Numbered from the stretch's first letter, positions 46,321-57,715 are shown. The stretch is DNA of 64,000 nucleotides from Lumbricus rubellus (GCA_945859605.1 OX243815.1:45588193-45652192), one strand, 5' to 3'. Numbers and translations are program-made. Notes: generated by a model not told the origin, from the sequence alone.

Positions 46321-46674
46321 CAAATCAGTCAGTCATTCGTTCATTCAATTATTCAATCAGTCAATCAGCCGCTATAGGCTACGTTTAGTTCTCCAACTTC
46401 GTCGCATTATTATTCACACAGTGTCGCTTTGCTGCACTAACCAGTCCTGTCGAAACGTGCCATCATAATTCATAAAAATTATTACATCACAAGACACATG
46501 TCATATGACGATGGCATAAAGTGGCCTAACATAACAACATGATATTGCATAAACCAGCACTTAACATAGGCCTAGAGCAACAACACTTACCATCCACGTT
46601 CCAACAGTAGGCCTACAGTCAGTAGGCCACTGCAGCAGCGTCTTTAGCAATGCTCTAAAAAAATCTAGCGTAAC

Positions 46675-46998
46675 TAGTTAACTAGCTAGTTAGCTAACTA
46701 GCTAACTAACTAACTAACTAGCTAACTAACTAACTAACAAAATGACTGACCGACTGACTGATTGGCTGACTGCCTGACTGACTGACTGACTGATCGACTG
46801 ATTGACTGACTGACTGACTTGCTGACTTTCTAATTGACTGATTGGCTGGTTGACTGCCTGACTGACTGAATGATCGACTGATTGACTGACTGCCGACTGT
46901 CTGACTGGCTTTCTAATTGACTGATTGGCTGGCTGACTGGCTGATTGGCCGACTGATTGACTGACCGACTGACTGATTGACTGACTGATTGACTGGCA
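46675..46998. repeat. (CTAACTAG)n then (CTGA)n tract
   Basis: TAACTAGC units to 46,740, then about 60 imperfect GACT units; the Ser/Gln frame on the minus strand is an artefact. Confidence 0.9.
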
Positions 46999-47352
46999 AC
47001 TGACCTTTTCCCTCGAAGCCTCAATTCACCGCTGAAAAAGTTGACGTCTCAAGGTCGACTATTATGAACCCTAAGAATTGAAGGACACCGGTTTATTTCC
47101 AAAACCTGTTAAATCCACTTTAAAGAAAAATTATAAATGCGGCAATTCATGTTTTCTGCAAAGTTTGGCGTCAAAATCGCTTAGGCCTAATAGGCTATTA
47201 TTAATCAGCAGCATGGTAAAACTCGCTGTTGCTTCCAAAAACGGTTATGATGTCCTACTTTTTGTTTCCAAAAATTGATTGTTGTTCAGTTATTCTTGAG
47301 TGGACGTAACACTAACAGGTTTTGGAAATAAGCCCTTCAATTATAGGCTAAC

Positions 47353-48271
47353 CAGGGCCGGATTAACCAGTATGCCATGTCTGCCATGGCGGCGGGCCCC
47401 CCGTCGTCAGGGGGCCCCCCGTCCGTGACCAACAAAGATTTTTTAATATCCACATTCCCATTTATTCAACTTCACTCCAAGGACAGTGTGTAAATTCATG
47501 TCAATTGCTGATTGGTTTTTACGAAGGCAATCAATGGCCCCTATATATCTGCCATCTATAATGTACGGAAGAATTGTTGACAGATCATAAGGCAGGTCAA
47601 GAGCAAAAAAGGCAGGTCACGTCATGTGACCTATGGTATAGCACCGCGGCCACCGCCACTGTTTGCATAGTGCAGAGACTGTAGACTAAATCACCAGCTT
47701 CTCTTGCCATGGTGCAGAACACTGAAGCTCTTCAATCGACATTCCTAAGGTGTCCATTGCTCTCCGTATGTATGCTACATAATGCCTGATGGTATCCAAC
47801 TGCAATGGTGAAAGATCTTAGATCCTTCGTCAAACTGGCCTTGTTCAAAAATAATCTGCAGCGAACAATGACAAGAAAAACGCCTAACTGCAGTGGAACT
47901 TCTCAGTGTTGATAGTGATCCATTAGGGGTCTGCACCGTTTCTTTAAAATTAATAATAAAATTATTAACCAGCTTGCACACTGCCGAGAGTAGAAAAATG
48001 TTGACCATAGTCGATCGGTATTTCATAGGATTTAAACCGTTAGACTGAACAATTGATATCTACTGCATCGACGTCTATGTAATGGTGTTGCTTAGCTTGG
48101 TTTTCATTAATGATTAAGCTACACATTATTAAGTCCGAGTCATAAAAAGATTGTGGTCAATTATAGGCATGCATTAACATGTGAGAGGAACATGGTGACG
48201 GAAGGTCAAGGTGGATTAAGGGCCCCCGGAGAATATGGTGGCGGGCCCCCCGAGAGCTTAATCCGGCCCTG
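47353..48271. mobile_element. hAT-type element, 919 bp, complete ends and 8-bp duplication
   Basis: 14-bp perfect inverted repeats CAGGGCCGGATTAA; AGGCTAAC at 47,345-47,352 and 48,272-48,279. GGCGGGCCCCCC stretches lie next to both ends. The interior has no clear transposase, so it is non-autonomous. Confidence 0.93.
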
Positions 48272-48279
48272 AGGCTAAC

Positions 48280-49285
48280 TGATCCAAATAAATCATTCAA
48301 AGATAATACGAATACCGGTAGCCTACCTAGGCTGTCTCCTTATTCTAGGCCTAGTCTTATCCTCGATGCAACCTTGTTCTGCCAGACAGTTTATAAAAGT
48401 CTAGTCTACAGAAGGTCTTACCTTGGAACGCCTAACTTGTATATGTGTGTATAATATTATAGCAAGACACAGTTCTTGAAGCGCTCTTCAAGCACATCGT
48501 AACAAAGGCGCAGCACTCACGACTATTATATAAACTGATCCGAAGAAAAGCGCCTTAAGACAGTTTCGAAATTTTGTTTGCAAAGAGATCATAGTGCAGT
48601 ATTCTTACCTTGAAGCTAACAGAAAAATAATTTTTCCCCATGATAATGTCTCCCTGCTCAGGCTGCTGCTACTACTATGCTTATTTTGTGGCCTCTTAGG
48701 CCTATGTCGAACGCTTTTACTGCCACTCCTTCTCATGCAAACTGGTGCTTTTAAGGCCTGCAGTTTACATTATTAGACTCGATTCACTTAACCTTTGTCG
48801 TGGCCCAACAGCCGCTATAGTCCATTTTCATTCAGCACACGCTCCGCTTTTTGGGGTAGGAGTAGCCTACTTGGCACGATTATTTGCGGCCTAATATATA
48901 ATAGGCTTAGAGGCCTATTGGGCTTCAATGACGCAACAGGTAGGCCTATAGGTCTTAAGACTCTTAACGAGTACTTTGTCATACACCAGTGTGAAAATCA
49001 CGACTTGAGAAATGGCAGAGCGTAAAAGATGCCCAGATGAACGAAGCTTTCCATGGGTGACGTTGGGTTGGGGTTAGACGGAGAACCGAATTTATTGGGA
49101 AACGCCGGTTACCCATGGCAGGAGTGGAGCTGGGTGGTGCACCCGCCCGAAGCGGCGGATAGGGACTGGTTGGGGGCTAAAAATCGAAATTTCTCGGGTA
49201 ACGTCGGGTACCCCAGCTAGTATAATAGTATATATATATAAATTATATATGCATGTAATATATATATGTATGATGTATATATGTA
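48280..49285. other. Intergenic, no gene seen
   Basis: Nothing coding; 49,030-49,210 is GC-richer with CCATGGGTGACGTTGG and CCCATGGCAGG motifs of unknown meaning. Confidence 0.45.

Positions 49286-49287
<2 letters not shown>

Positions 49288-49346
<59 letters not shown>
49288..49346. repeat. (AT)n microsatellite
   Basis: About 29 AT units. Confidence 0.97.
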
Positions 49347-49348
<2 letters not shown>

Positions 49349-50015
49349 CACTTGCCAACTACATGGATCGTAGATAATGTGAGATAGGCCCAGATTCACT
49401 CATTATCACAGAGTTCTCTAGCCTAGGGCACAAATGGACCAAAAATGTTGAAAGAAAAAATGTCCCCTGGGTCAGACATGAACTCTCAACTTTCCAATAT
49501 GACAGTTCGGTAAACTAATAACTTGGTTGATGTGTGCAATGACAATGGGCAATTGCCAATAAATTTGTTTAATTCATTGTTCAATTTAATTCAATATCCA
49601 GAACTATTGATATAGTTAGGTCAATACATATATCAAAACTACTTCGTCTAACGCAAAGAAAAATTTAAGTTCCTAAATACATAATGCGTTAAATATTTAT
49701 GTACAAAATCAGCAGTTAATAATAATCAGCTTATTCTGATGCTAACAACATGTGCAGCAAAACTATCAAGCACAGTTTTCACTATTACGAAAATAACTAA
49801 CAAGTGAACAATATTAAAGTATGCTACAGAACGAATGTTTTTCATCTAAGACTCTGAAAGCTATAAAAGAAACTGATTACAAACTCAATATAAAAGCCTA
49901 CAGCTTTGCAGAAAAATTATTAATCTTCCATGGAAAATTCAAATGGAATGGTCCAAGACAAAAAAAGAACTGAAAAGGTAAGAGCTGAAAACCCAGAAAC
50001 AACAAAGCAACAACC

Positions 50016-50215
50016 GAGACAATCAAACAATAACCAGAGACAACAAAAGAATAACCAGAGACAACAAAAGAATAACCTAAGACAACAAAAGAATAACCAG
50101 AGACAACAAAAGAATAACCAACCTGGGACAACAAAAGAATAACCAGAGACAACAAAAGAATAACCTAAGACAACAAAAGAATAACCAACTTGGTGCAACA
50201 AAAGAATTACCTGAC
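50016..50215. repeat. Minisatellite, 19-bp unit
   Basis: About ten units of AGACAACAAAAGAATAACC. Confidence 0.9.
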
Positions 50216-51100
50216 AACAAAAGAACAACCATACAGATACAAAAGGGAACAAAAGGACATTAATATTTTGGACAATAAAAGAATAACCAAAGACAAAAAA
50301 GAACAGCCAGAGACAACAACAAAAACAATCAGGTATAAAATAAAATCAAGTAAAAAAAAAACAGTCAACAATAATCACTGCAGTATGTAATCAACATTTA
50401 GTGATATCAACATAGTCATACGTATCCCAGCAAAAGCAAAAGAGATTTTATTCTGCAGGTTTCATAAATCTCTTACCATGCTCATTACAAACTTGAAATA
50501 TAGTTCCATAACTTAAGGGTCTACGCCTAGAGGAACAGAAGCATATCTGAAATCTAGGGGTCCCATTCAGGCAGTGGCATCTACCAACAAGCGGGCTGAG
50601 CAAAATTGGTGACCCCTGGTTTTCCAGAGGTGGCGGAGTGTAACGTGTAAAAAAATAGAGTGGTTTTGATTTCCTATAATGCAATGACTAACAATAGAAA
50701 AATTAATACAATTGGGTCAGAGCGGGGGTATTCTCTCATTCAAGGGGAGGGGGAGGACGCCACTGCATTCGGGGCTTGGCGAAGTACAAACCAGCACTGT
50801 GCGTTCACCGGAGTTAGGCCTATGTATGGAATGCCAGAAATTTTTAAGTCGCACCATGTGGATAAATGCAGGAGATACAAGTTTTCCAAAACAACATTTT
50901 CACTGTGTCAAAAGTAATGCTTCCTTTCGGCTGTATGCAGGCTTAACCAAGTAAGATAAGTGGTCTATTCAAAAACTTATGTCTGTCGCCAACAGACTTC
51001 ATGTCAGTGTAAAGTGGGATGAAAACAGGATGTAAATAGAGAGTCCTACGACAAACTGACTCCGTAACCCAGTACTTTGGAGGAGGAAATACACATATAA
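50216..51100. other. No gene seen
   Basis: Decayed continuation of the 19-bp repeat to about 50,330; then unrecognised sequence with no splice-consistent frames. Confidence 0.45.
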
Positions 51101-51108
51101 CTCTAATG

Positions 51109-51190
51109 GACCAATTAGCTACCCTGGTTAGAGTGCAAGCCTTTCAAGCCTCTGTGCAATTGGTTCCTGGTTCAAATCCTGATGGAGGAC
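51109..51190 (+). mobile_element. tRNA-like SINE head, family 3
   Basis: TAGCTACCCTGGTTAGAGTG (A-box-like) and GGTTCAAATCC (B box) at tRNA spacing; the upstream base pattern does not fold as an intact tRNA. Confidence 0.65.
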
Positions 51191-51269
51191 TATTTAAAAT
51201 ATTTATCTCATGGACTGCTATGGTCACTAAATGGCCACCCAATCAATTCATTGAAAAAACTGAGTAGCA

Positions 51270-51530
51270 TCGAAGTCAAACCATCACTCTAGAACTGCTC
51301 TAGCTCACTAAGCTCAGTCTCGATCATTTTCTTCAATTGGTCCTTCTCTTTGGAATGCGCTTTCTCCATCTCTTCGCTCAACAATTCTTTCTGTCTGGCA
51401 GACTAGTCTCTCTTTTCCTTCTCTCTTCTCAAAACCCACTTCTTTTCACGAGGCCTTGCACACTGGGAGTGCTTCTGAATGGTTCACCCTACCAGAGGCG
51501 CTTTATAAATGTTTAAATACAATACAAAAT
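51270..51530 (+). mobile_element. LINE 3' end, plus strand
   Basis: The frame AQSRSFSSIGPSLWNALSPS, SLSFPSLLKTHFF followed by a tail with AGAGGCGCTTTATAAATG. Its tail differs from the minus-strand LINE family. Confidence 0.65.
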
Positions 51531-52470
51531 ATAAAAACATATACACATTTACATCTATAAACCTTGGCATGGAGCGTGGACATTCAAAAACCAATGCTGA
51601 AAAACGTATTGTTAGTCCAATAGACACTTACAATAACGATATCATAACAAATTCCACGTTCTAACTCAGGGAAGAAGCGAACATGACAGCCTAACAATTA
51701 TCACAAACCTGTTATTCCCCTCCAGACACAAAAATCCTTCCTTTCCTAAAACGTACGTCAGATAATGATTAAAATAATTTTAATCAATTAATCTAAAAAA
51801 TTAAATTACAATCAATCGATTAGATTCGATTAATTTCGTCTACATTTACCTCAAATGCCAAATGATCTCTTAAGTTTTTCACGTAACAATGTCGTCATTC
51901 ACAATGTTGATTCCTCTGGAATTATTGGCTGCTTAACAGCATGATACAAGTAGAAAAAATTAATCGAAAGTTAATTGAACAATGTAAAAATGAATTGGTT
52001 AAAATTTGAAACAATTAATCGATGAATTAATTGCTAAAATCCACAGTCCATAAAAAATTACTGAATTCTGTGACATTTCAATAAAAAGTTGGCATTTTCA
52101 GTGTGACGGGAACAATAGCACTCTACGCAACGTGCAACAACACTACGCATGTGTTTTCAAACACCTTGCAAATAGTTTCCTGCTAAAAGACGTCAAAACT
52201 GTGAAAGACAGCAATCACGACACTGAAAGATATCACCAAGCTAAACATCAATCACCACAATGAACGATATCACCATGCAAAATCTCACCATGCAAAAAGA
52301 TCTAAACCTAAACTATGTAGAAACATGTTGAAAGGGTATGACCCCAAAAAAAGACATCACCGAGTATAGAAATCTGCTAGCGAGTCTTTTAAACACACAA
52401 TCAAACAAGACCCGTTGAGCCAGAACTCTAGAAATGCATTACTGCATAAAAAAACTGTTTCTCAGAAGAA
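51531..52470. other. No gene seen
   Basis: AT-rich, with AATTAATCGA-type short repeats at 51,770-52,030. Confidence 0.45.
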
Positions 52471-52472
52471 CC

Positions 52473-52649
52473 CAAAATCATGGCCATGTACGCCAAAATC
52501 ATGGCTTTGTACGCCAAAAATCATGGCTTTGTACGCAAAAATCATGGCTTTGTACGCAAAAATCATGGCTTTGTACGCCAAAAATCATGGCTTTGTACGC
52601 AAAAATCATGGCTTTGTACGCCAAAAATCATGGCCATGTATGCCAAAAC
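52473..52649. repeat. Minisatellite, 21-23-bp unit, eight copies
   Basis: Unit AAAATCATGGCTTTGTACGC(CA). The frames over it are periodic artefacts. Confidence 0.92.
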
Positions 52650-53036
52650 ACCCAATGTAAACTTGAGCATCCTTGCTGTGCCCAACTCATTGCTGGTCCA
52701 GTGGTCCTACATCGTTAAATCCGTTAATATCTGTACCAAATTAAGTGTTGAGGTACAAACATGTAAACGTGCAAGCAATCAAATATCTAGGCACACCCAC
52801 ACATAGCATTCACTCACACATATAAACAAATACAATTACTAATTCACACGCTCCAGCTCTTTTGAAGCCATAGTTTTTCCATCTATCTGCAACCTAACGT
52901 TTAACCTACAATACACTGCTAAAGTTCTACTGAACCAATGAAAGACGCTACAGTACTTTACAAATACAACCTAATGCTACAGAGATGGTTTAAATGCGTC
53001 TTTCCATGGAAGTTTAGTGCTACTGAGACGGTTTAA

Positions 53037-53037
53037 C

Positions 53038-53069
<32 letters not shown>

Positions 53070-53086
53070 ACAATCAATCAATCGAT
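53037..53086. repeat. (AATC)n microsatellite
   Basis: About twelve units, directly at the poly-tail side of the LINE 3' end that follows. Confidence 0.9.
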
Positions 53087-53290
53087 CAGAATTGCATATA
53101 GCGCCCCTTCAGATCTCTACACAGAGGTGCTCCCGGTCCAGGCCAAGCGAAAACAAAACAGCAGTCTTCATCATTTGATGAAACTGTGAAAAGTTTTGAA
53201 GGTGTTGTATAGTCAAGGGAAGTCCAGTCCAGATTACCATTGGACCAACAGCAGAGAAGGAATGTCTCTGCAATGCATTCATCCACGCAA
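53086..53290 (-). mobile_element. LINE 3' end downstream of the NTPDase stop
   Basis: Minus strand reads QRHSFSAVGPMVIWTGLPLT, then the tail GAGCACCTCTGTGTAGAGAT, CTGAAGGGGCGCTATATGC. It may lie in the NTPDase 3' UTR. Confidence 0.8.
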
Positions 53291-53316
53291 GGCCTAATGC
53301 TACAGAGACGATTTAA

Positions 53317-53381
53317 CCCTATACTCGTTCATTTTTCCCGTTAAGCCAATGTTTTCAGCGGATATTCTTGGGGCTAAAGGG
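53317..53381. mobile_element. Possible 65-bp TTAA-flanked insertion next to the NTPDase stop
   Basis: TTAA at 53,313-53,316 and 53,382-53,385; the ends CCCTATA and (reverse complement) CCCTTTA are weak inverted repeats. The right TTAA includes the TAA stop. Confidence 0.3.
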
Positions 53382-53603
53382 TTAAACTCGTTCTTCCATG
53401 GACGGCAGCGACCGGTAGTCGTGTCGATTTCCACGTCGAGCGTGTATCGTAAACGCGACGGAAAGAACGAGAAAGATGACGAAGATGACGAGAAGAATGA
53501 TGAAGACGGGCAGCGTGATCAATTCGACTTTGGGGGACGGCAAGATCACGTTCGTCGAGTTTATCATCATGCCGAGAATCCACCCGAGCTCAGCACCATT
53601 CAC
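53382..53603 (-). CDS. NTPDase exon 11: second transmembrane segment and stop
   Basis: 73 codons plus TAA after acceptor TTGCAG/GTG. It starts VNGAELGWILGMMINSTN, matching the conserved 'G...GW.LG.MLN.TN' close of the ecto-domain. Then comes the membrane segment LPVFIILLVIFVIFLVLSVA and a cytosolic tail rich in Arg with a YRSL (Yxx-hydrophobic) motif, ending MEERV. The TAA stop coincides with a TTAA tetranucleotide that may be a target-site copy of a small insertion just downstream. Confidence 0.92.
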   Translation of the reverse strand: MNGAELGWILGMMINSTNVILPSPKVELITLPVFIILLVIFVIFLVLSVAFTIHARRGNRHDYRSLPSMEERV

Positions 53604-53828
53604 CTGCAATGAAAAAAGTAGTTATTATTATCATTAGTTATTATTATTATTAGTTATTATTATTATTTATTATTAGTGCAATTGATAGAGTAGTATAGTT
53701 AGATTTTGGGTTCTTCATGGTTTTTAACCACTGAAAATGTTTTGTTACAATCATTTTTCAGTCGCTTTCGAGATTATTAAAATCAATTATTATTAAAATA
53801 AACACTTATTTACTCTCTTATACTGATG

Positions 53829-54140
53829 ACATTTGTCGCAGGACATTTTGTCGCAGGACATTTTGTCGCATGACATTTTGACGCATGACATTTTGACGCA
53901 TGACATTTTGTCACACGACATTTTGTCGCATGACATTTTGACGCATGACATTTTGACGCATGACATTTTGTCGAAGGACATTTTGACGCATGACATTTTG
54001 TCACATGACATTTTGTTGCATGACATTTTGATGCATAACATTTTTTGATGCATGACATTTTGATGCATGACATTTTGTCGCATGACATTTGTCGCATGAC
54101 ATTTTGTCACATGACATTTTGTCGTATGACGTTTTCACAG
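53829..54140. repeat. 15-bp tandem array in NTPDase intron 10
   Basis: About 20 units of GACATTTTGTCGCAT; its complement, GACAAAATGTCATGC, is the FB2-type end repeat. Only one orientation is present. Confidence 0.92.
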
Positions 54141-54244
54141 GTCACATTTGGCAGCTGACTATCCACACCACCGATTCGCAGTGAGAGCCCACACGCAATA
54201 GAAATTAAATTAATTTATTAAGCAACCTCGGAAAACAAACTCAC

Positions 54245-54373
54245 CTTGTTATTGAAGTGTATGGAATTCCAGTTCGAGTCGTTGAAGCCGTAGCCATCGA
54301 CGAGAAGATCGTAGATGAAGTGAGAGTTGAAACAGTAGCCGATCAAATAACGATCTCTCGGCATTCGAAGGAT
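54245..54373 (-). CDS. NTPDase exon 10: YCFNSHFIYDLLVDGYGF segment
   Basis: 43 codons between acceptor AACTAG/ATC and donor AAG/GTGAGT. It encodes ILRMPRDRYLIGYCFNSHFI, YDLLVDGYGFNDSNWNSIHF, NNK. YC(F)...YI..LL..GY.F....W..I.F is a family hallmark. Confidence 0.92.
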
Positions 54374-54521
54374 CTAGTTATTCACATCCACATATAACAA
54401 GTAAAAGCATCAACTTCACAGGACTTTTTAATAATTCAAGAGCACTATTACAGACTTTCACACATGAATTTAAGGTTACATTCACACATTATGTTTGCAA
54501 AAATTCCATTTGATATCCCTC

Positions 54522-54739
54522 CCCGTTGCACCTCATGCGATTTGTGGACCACCCTTTCCCGTTGCACCTCATGCGATTTGTGGACCACCCTTTCCCGTTG
54601 CACCTCATGCGATTTGTGGACCACCCTTTCCCGTTGCACCTCATGCGATTTGTGGACCACCCTTTCCCGTTGCACCTCATGCGATTTGTGGACCACCCTT
54701 TCCCGTTGCACCTCATGCGATTTGTGGACCACCCTTTCC
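54522..54739. repeat. 36-bp minisatellite, six identical units, NTPDase intron 9
   Basis: Unit CCGTTGCACCTCATGCGATT plus TGTGGACCACCCTTTC. Copies show no differences by eye. Confidence 0.95.
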
Positions 54740-54885
54740 CATGCGTATGTACAATTACGCATCTCTAAGCCCAGTTACAAAAGATGATTAGCCAAAGTCA
54801 TCAATAAGACATTTACTAAACACAGGCAACTATTTACAGCACGGAATAACTGCATATGGCATTTACATAATGTAGTAAAATAATA

Positions 54886-54990
54886 TCTACATTCATTCAT
54901 TCATTCATTTCAAACATTTATATAGTGCCTCTTCAAGAATATCTACTCAGAAGCGCTCCCGACCCAACCACGGCTAAAGAGAAAAGTCTT
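54886..54990 (-). mobile_element. LINE 3' tail in NTPDase intron 9
   Basis: Reverse complement: TTAGCCGTGGTTGGGTCGGG, AGCGCTTCTGAGTAG, TTGAAGAGGCACTATATAAA, then GAATGAATG. Confidence 0.85.
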
Positions 54991-55274
54991 TAGAGCAAAG
55001 TACAACGTAGTCTCATACTGGTAACTTCTTTTTAATTGCAAAACGAGGTAAACCATGACAGCCTATTTTAAACCAACAACTAAAATAAAATTGTGACCTT
55101 TCTGCTTAAAGCAGCAAGTTTTATGCATGTGAAGTTTTAGACACCCAACCTGAGTTTTCGTACATTGCTGCCAGTTTGTATTAAGTGCTCACGATAAATC
55201 AATGGGACAGGCAAGTTAAGCTCATAGACTGAATGAATGAATGAATGAAATATTGCCGAATATAAAGTGTTCAC

Positions 55275-55391
55275 CTCATCGTAGGACTTATTGCAGTACG
55301 AGTCCCTGGCTTTCTCGTAGTCGGACAACGTGAAATTGGGAATCGACGTCAGATTGAGAAATCGGACGATGTAGTAGAAACCAGAAAAGGC
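55275..55391 (-). CDS. NTPDase exon 9: AFSGFYY segment (ACR5 region)
   Basis: 39 codons between acceptor TTCCAG/GCC and donor GAG/GTGAAC. It encodes AFSGFYYIVRFLNLTSIPNF, TLSDYEKARDSYCNKSYDE. AFS.FYY..RFLNLTS is close to the CD39 sequence at the same position and belongs to the ACR5 neighbourhood that contacts the nucleotide base. Confidence 0.93.
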
Positions 55392-55429
55392 CTGGAACAA
55401 ACACGGAAAAGATTAATGTAATGTAATGT

Positions 55430-55525
55430 AATTAGTAATTTCTATACCGCCGCTCACAGCCGAGGCCATTCAATAGCGCTCCCAGTGTAATGATCCCTAC
55501 AGAAAAAATAGGTCTTAAGAAGAGA
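55430..55525 (-). mobile_element. LINE 3' tail, decayed, NTPDase intron 8
   Basis: ACTGGGAGCGCTATTGAATG, GCGGCGGTATAGAAATTAC on the minus strand, followed by TAATGTAATG repeats (short target or tail repeats). Confidence 0.6.
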
Positions 55526-55895
55526 GAGAGAGAGACATAGAAAGTGATCCTGAAAGTAGAGTCCCATGCAGAGTCGATTACAGGAAAGTACAGAACAGCT
55601 TCTGTAATCTGAATCCTTACTGGAAAAAACAGAGTTGTTCCTCCTTTCCAAATAATTATATATCCCACTCTTCGTATCTTGAACTGGCAATGAACAAGGA
55701 TCTGGACACAGATGTATACGCTGCAAGATTTGCCATTTACCACCAAAGTAACTGCTTGATGACACAAAGAGCAAATTGCAGAGGGTTGTGATTACACATT
55801 AATACACTTAAAAGTACAAATACTCGTACATTTGCAAATAACATTTACAAATTACAATACAATCACGTCAATAGAAGGAATGGTTTGTTACTCAC

Positions 55896-56045
55896 AAGGA
55901 AATCATTGAACAGCGTAGGTTGGTAGACACCATCGAACGTGCAAGGAGGATGGGTGCACGGCGTTGATTTGTTGAACAAATTCTGCGTCAGTTCTTGACA
56001 TCGCTTCGTGTCGCTCGTTCCAAAAAAGGTTACGTTGATGTTCCC
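55896..56045 (-). CDS. NTPDase exon 8: ecto-domain, C-x4-C-FDGVYQP segment
   Basis: 50 codons; the acceptor follows a run of T (TTTAAG/GGG) and the donor is CTT/GTGAGT. It encodes GNINVTFFGTSDTKRCQELT, QNLFNKSTPCTHPPC and TFDGVYQPTLFNDFL. The CQ...LFN...C...C.F.G...P order matches the cell-surface NTPDase family, with three cysteines in the expected places. Confidence 0.92.
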
Positions 56046-56061
56046 CTTAAAAAAAAAAGAT

Positions 56062-56155
56062 GTCCATTCATTCATTCATTTCAAGAATTTATATAGCGCC
56101 CCGTCAAGAAGTCCACTCAGAAGCGCTCCCAGTCCAACCACATGACACAAACAAG
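56062..56155 (-). mobile_element. LINE 3' tail in NTPDase intron 7
   Basis: GTTGGACTGGGAGCGCTTCT, GAGTGGACTTCTTGACGGGG, CGCTATATAAATTC, GAATGAATG on the minus strand. Confidence 0.85.
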
Positions 56156-56524
56156 TGTTAAGGAGCTTGTAGAACATTGATGAGTCAACCCTAGGTAGCA
56201 GGCGTATCTGTCATCATCAGAGGAACTCAGTATTTAAAGTAACATCTCTACTTATGTCCTAGAAAATTCAATTCAGTGTAGAAGTAATGAAAGACTTGCA
56301 AAGCATGCCTTAAGTGATAGGGATCTGATCTTCTACAATACCATTTGAAGTTGTAATCATCATCTCCAAATTTCTAAGCGCAGGGCACCAGTTTATTCTT
56401 ACGCTGTGTCTAGTTTGAAGGGATGCTCAGAAGAGCAGCCCGAAGGAGGTCCTAGTCTGGCTGTGCCTTTGTTCCTTTGTCCATCTGTTTGTCTGTCAGT
56501 ACCACTGTATGTGTCGTTCTGTAT

Positions 56525-56590
56525 TGTTATTATTATAATTAATAATAATAATAATATTATTATTATTATTAATATTAATATTATTATTGA
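56525..56590. repeat. (TAA/TTA)n tract in NTPDase intron 7
   Basis: AATAATAATA followed by TTATTATTA, self-complementary. Confidence 0.85.
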
Positions 56591-56859
56591 CAATCCAGCA
56601 CGGTAATGTGGAAGAGAAGTAGAAGGCGTTGGACAGCTACCGAGAGTCTTTGGAGCAGGTAGCTTGTCTCTTGTGCATCATGTGTTGCATTTGTCAACCT
56701 TCGTTGTAAGTCCCACAAAATCCAGTCCTTGTTACTATTATTATAGTTATCATCATCATCATCATTACTGTTGCCAGTTACCATCAGTGCTATCTATTAT
56801 TATTAAATTTGTAACGTCCGCATGGTCACACTAAAATGTGAATCTCAGGCGTAGATAAG

Positions 56860-57170
56860 TCAGCTGCCAGGAGAAGATGCAGATAGAGATCCATGTGATT
56901 GAAAGAAAAGTTTTAAATAGTGAGTTTTCAGCCGCTTTTAGAAGGAAGTGAATCTGAACTAAGAAGAGAGAGAGAGGAAGTCGATTCCAATCCTTGGGGG
57001 CAGAGTAAGTATCGCCAATCATCATGTTACACCAATCAAACTGATTTCTGTAGTCCATGTGCATAGCTTTGTGTTTCTGTATCTGCCTGCATTGAACTCC
57101 TGTCTTTCCATGTAAGACATACAGTCTGTCTTTCTGTCTGTCTGCGTATGTCTCCCAAATTGCTCTTATC
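56860..57170 (-). mobile_element. LINE C-terminal fragment in NTPDase intron 7
   Basis: Minus-strand frame DWNRLPLSLFLVQIHFLL preceded by TGVQCRQIQKHKAMHMDYRN; it looks like the end of a reverse transcriptase but lacks the common tail. Confidence 0.5.
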
Positions 57171-57216
57171 ACTACATATCAGTTTGCTGCCATGCCAACT
57201 GCAGAACATCACCTAC

Positions 57217-57339
57217 TGGTTTTGGTTCGTCCACGGCTAAGGTGCACGGAACCTGGTAGATATCATCGTACGAAATGTTGAACGAGTATCCCTTTGGTCG
57301 GCACGGCTCTTCGATACTCTCTCCGATGGTTGTATGATT
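57217..57339 (-). CDS. NTPDase exon 7: cysteine-bearing ecto-domain segment
   Basis: 41 codons between acceptor TTTCAG/AAT and donor CCA/GTAGGT. It encodes NHTTIGESIEEPCRPKGYSF, NISYDDIYQVPCTLAVDEPKP. The EPC...GY and PCT cysteines correspond to the 'DPCFHPGY...TPCT' disulphide region of CD39-type enzymes. The alternative donor four bases downstream would break the frame with exon 8. Confidence 0.9.
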
Positions 57340-57419
57340 CTGAAACATCGTGAGAAAATATTTACCGCATCTTTCCTCTCACTTTTAATTCTTTATTCTT
57401 CAGCCACAAATAGCATCAA

Positions 57420-57715
57420 GTAGCACACAAGTTGGATTGACAAAAGAATTCTTGCCAAATAGAAGTTGAAATATGATGAAAATAATTTTTACTAAAACCA
57501 GAAGTGGGATCGGATCGACTAAAATATTCTTGCTGAAATTGAAGCTGGTCAGCTGACAAATAATCGTCATTTAAATAGAAGTTGGATTGAAAAAATAGTT
57601 GCTCCTCAAAATAAAAGCTCAACTGATGAATCAAATTCGTGCCGAAATGGAAGCTCGATTGGTGAAAATAATTCGTGCCAAAGTAGAAATATGACGAATG
57701 AAAAATAACTATTCT
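57420..57715 (-). repeat. FB-core-type array in NTPDase intron 6
   Basis: Diverged GAAGTTGGATTGACAAAAGA, GAAGCTCGATTGGTGAAAAT and AAATAGAAGTTGGATTGAA units match the core repeats of FB1/FB3/FB4 but without GACAA arrays. Confidence 0.75.

Noticed and set aside
52415..52806. KSWLCT repeat proteins
   Set aside because: Periodic frames over the 21-23-bp minisatellite.
54448..54791. CRISPR-like array or repeat protein in the 36-bp repeat
   Set aside because: Units are contiguous with no spacers, the setting is an animal intron, and no cas genes exist; it is a minisatellite.
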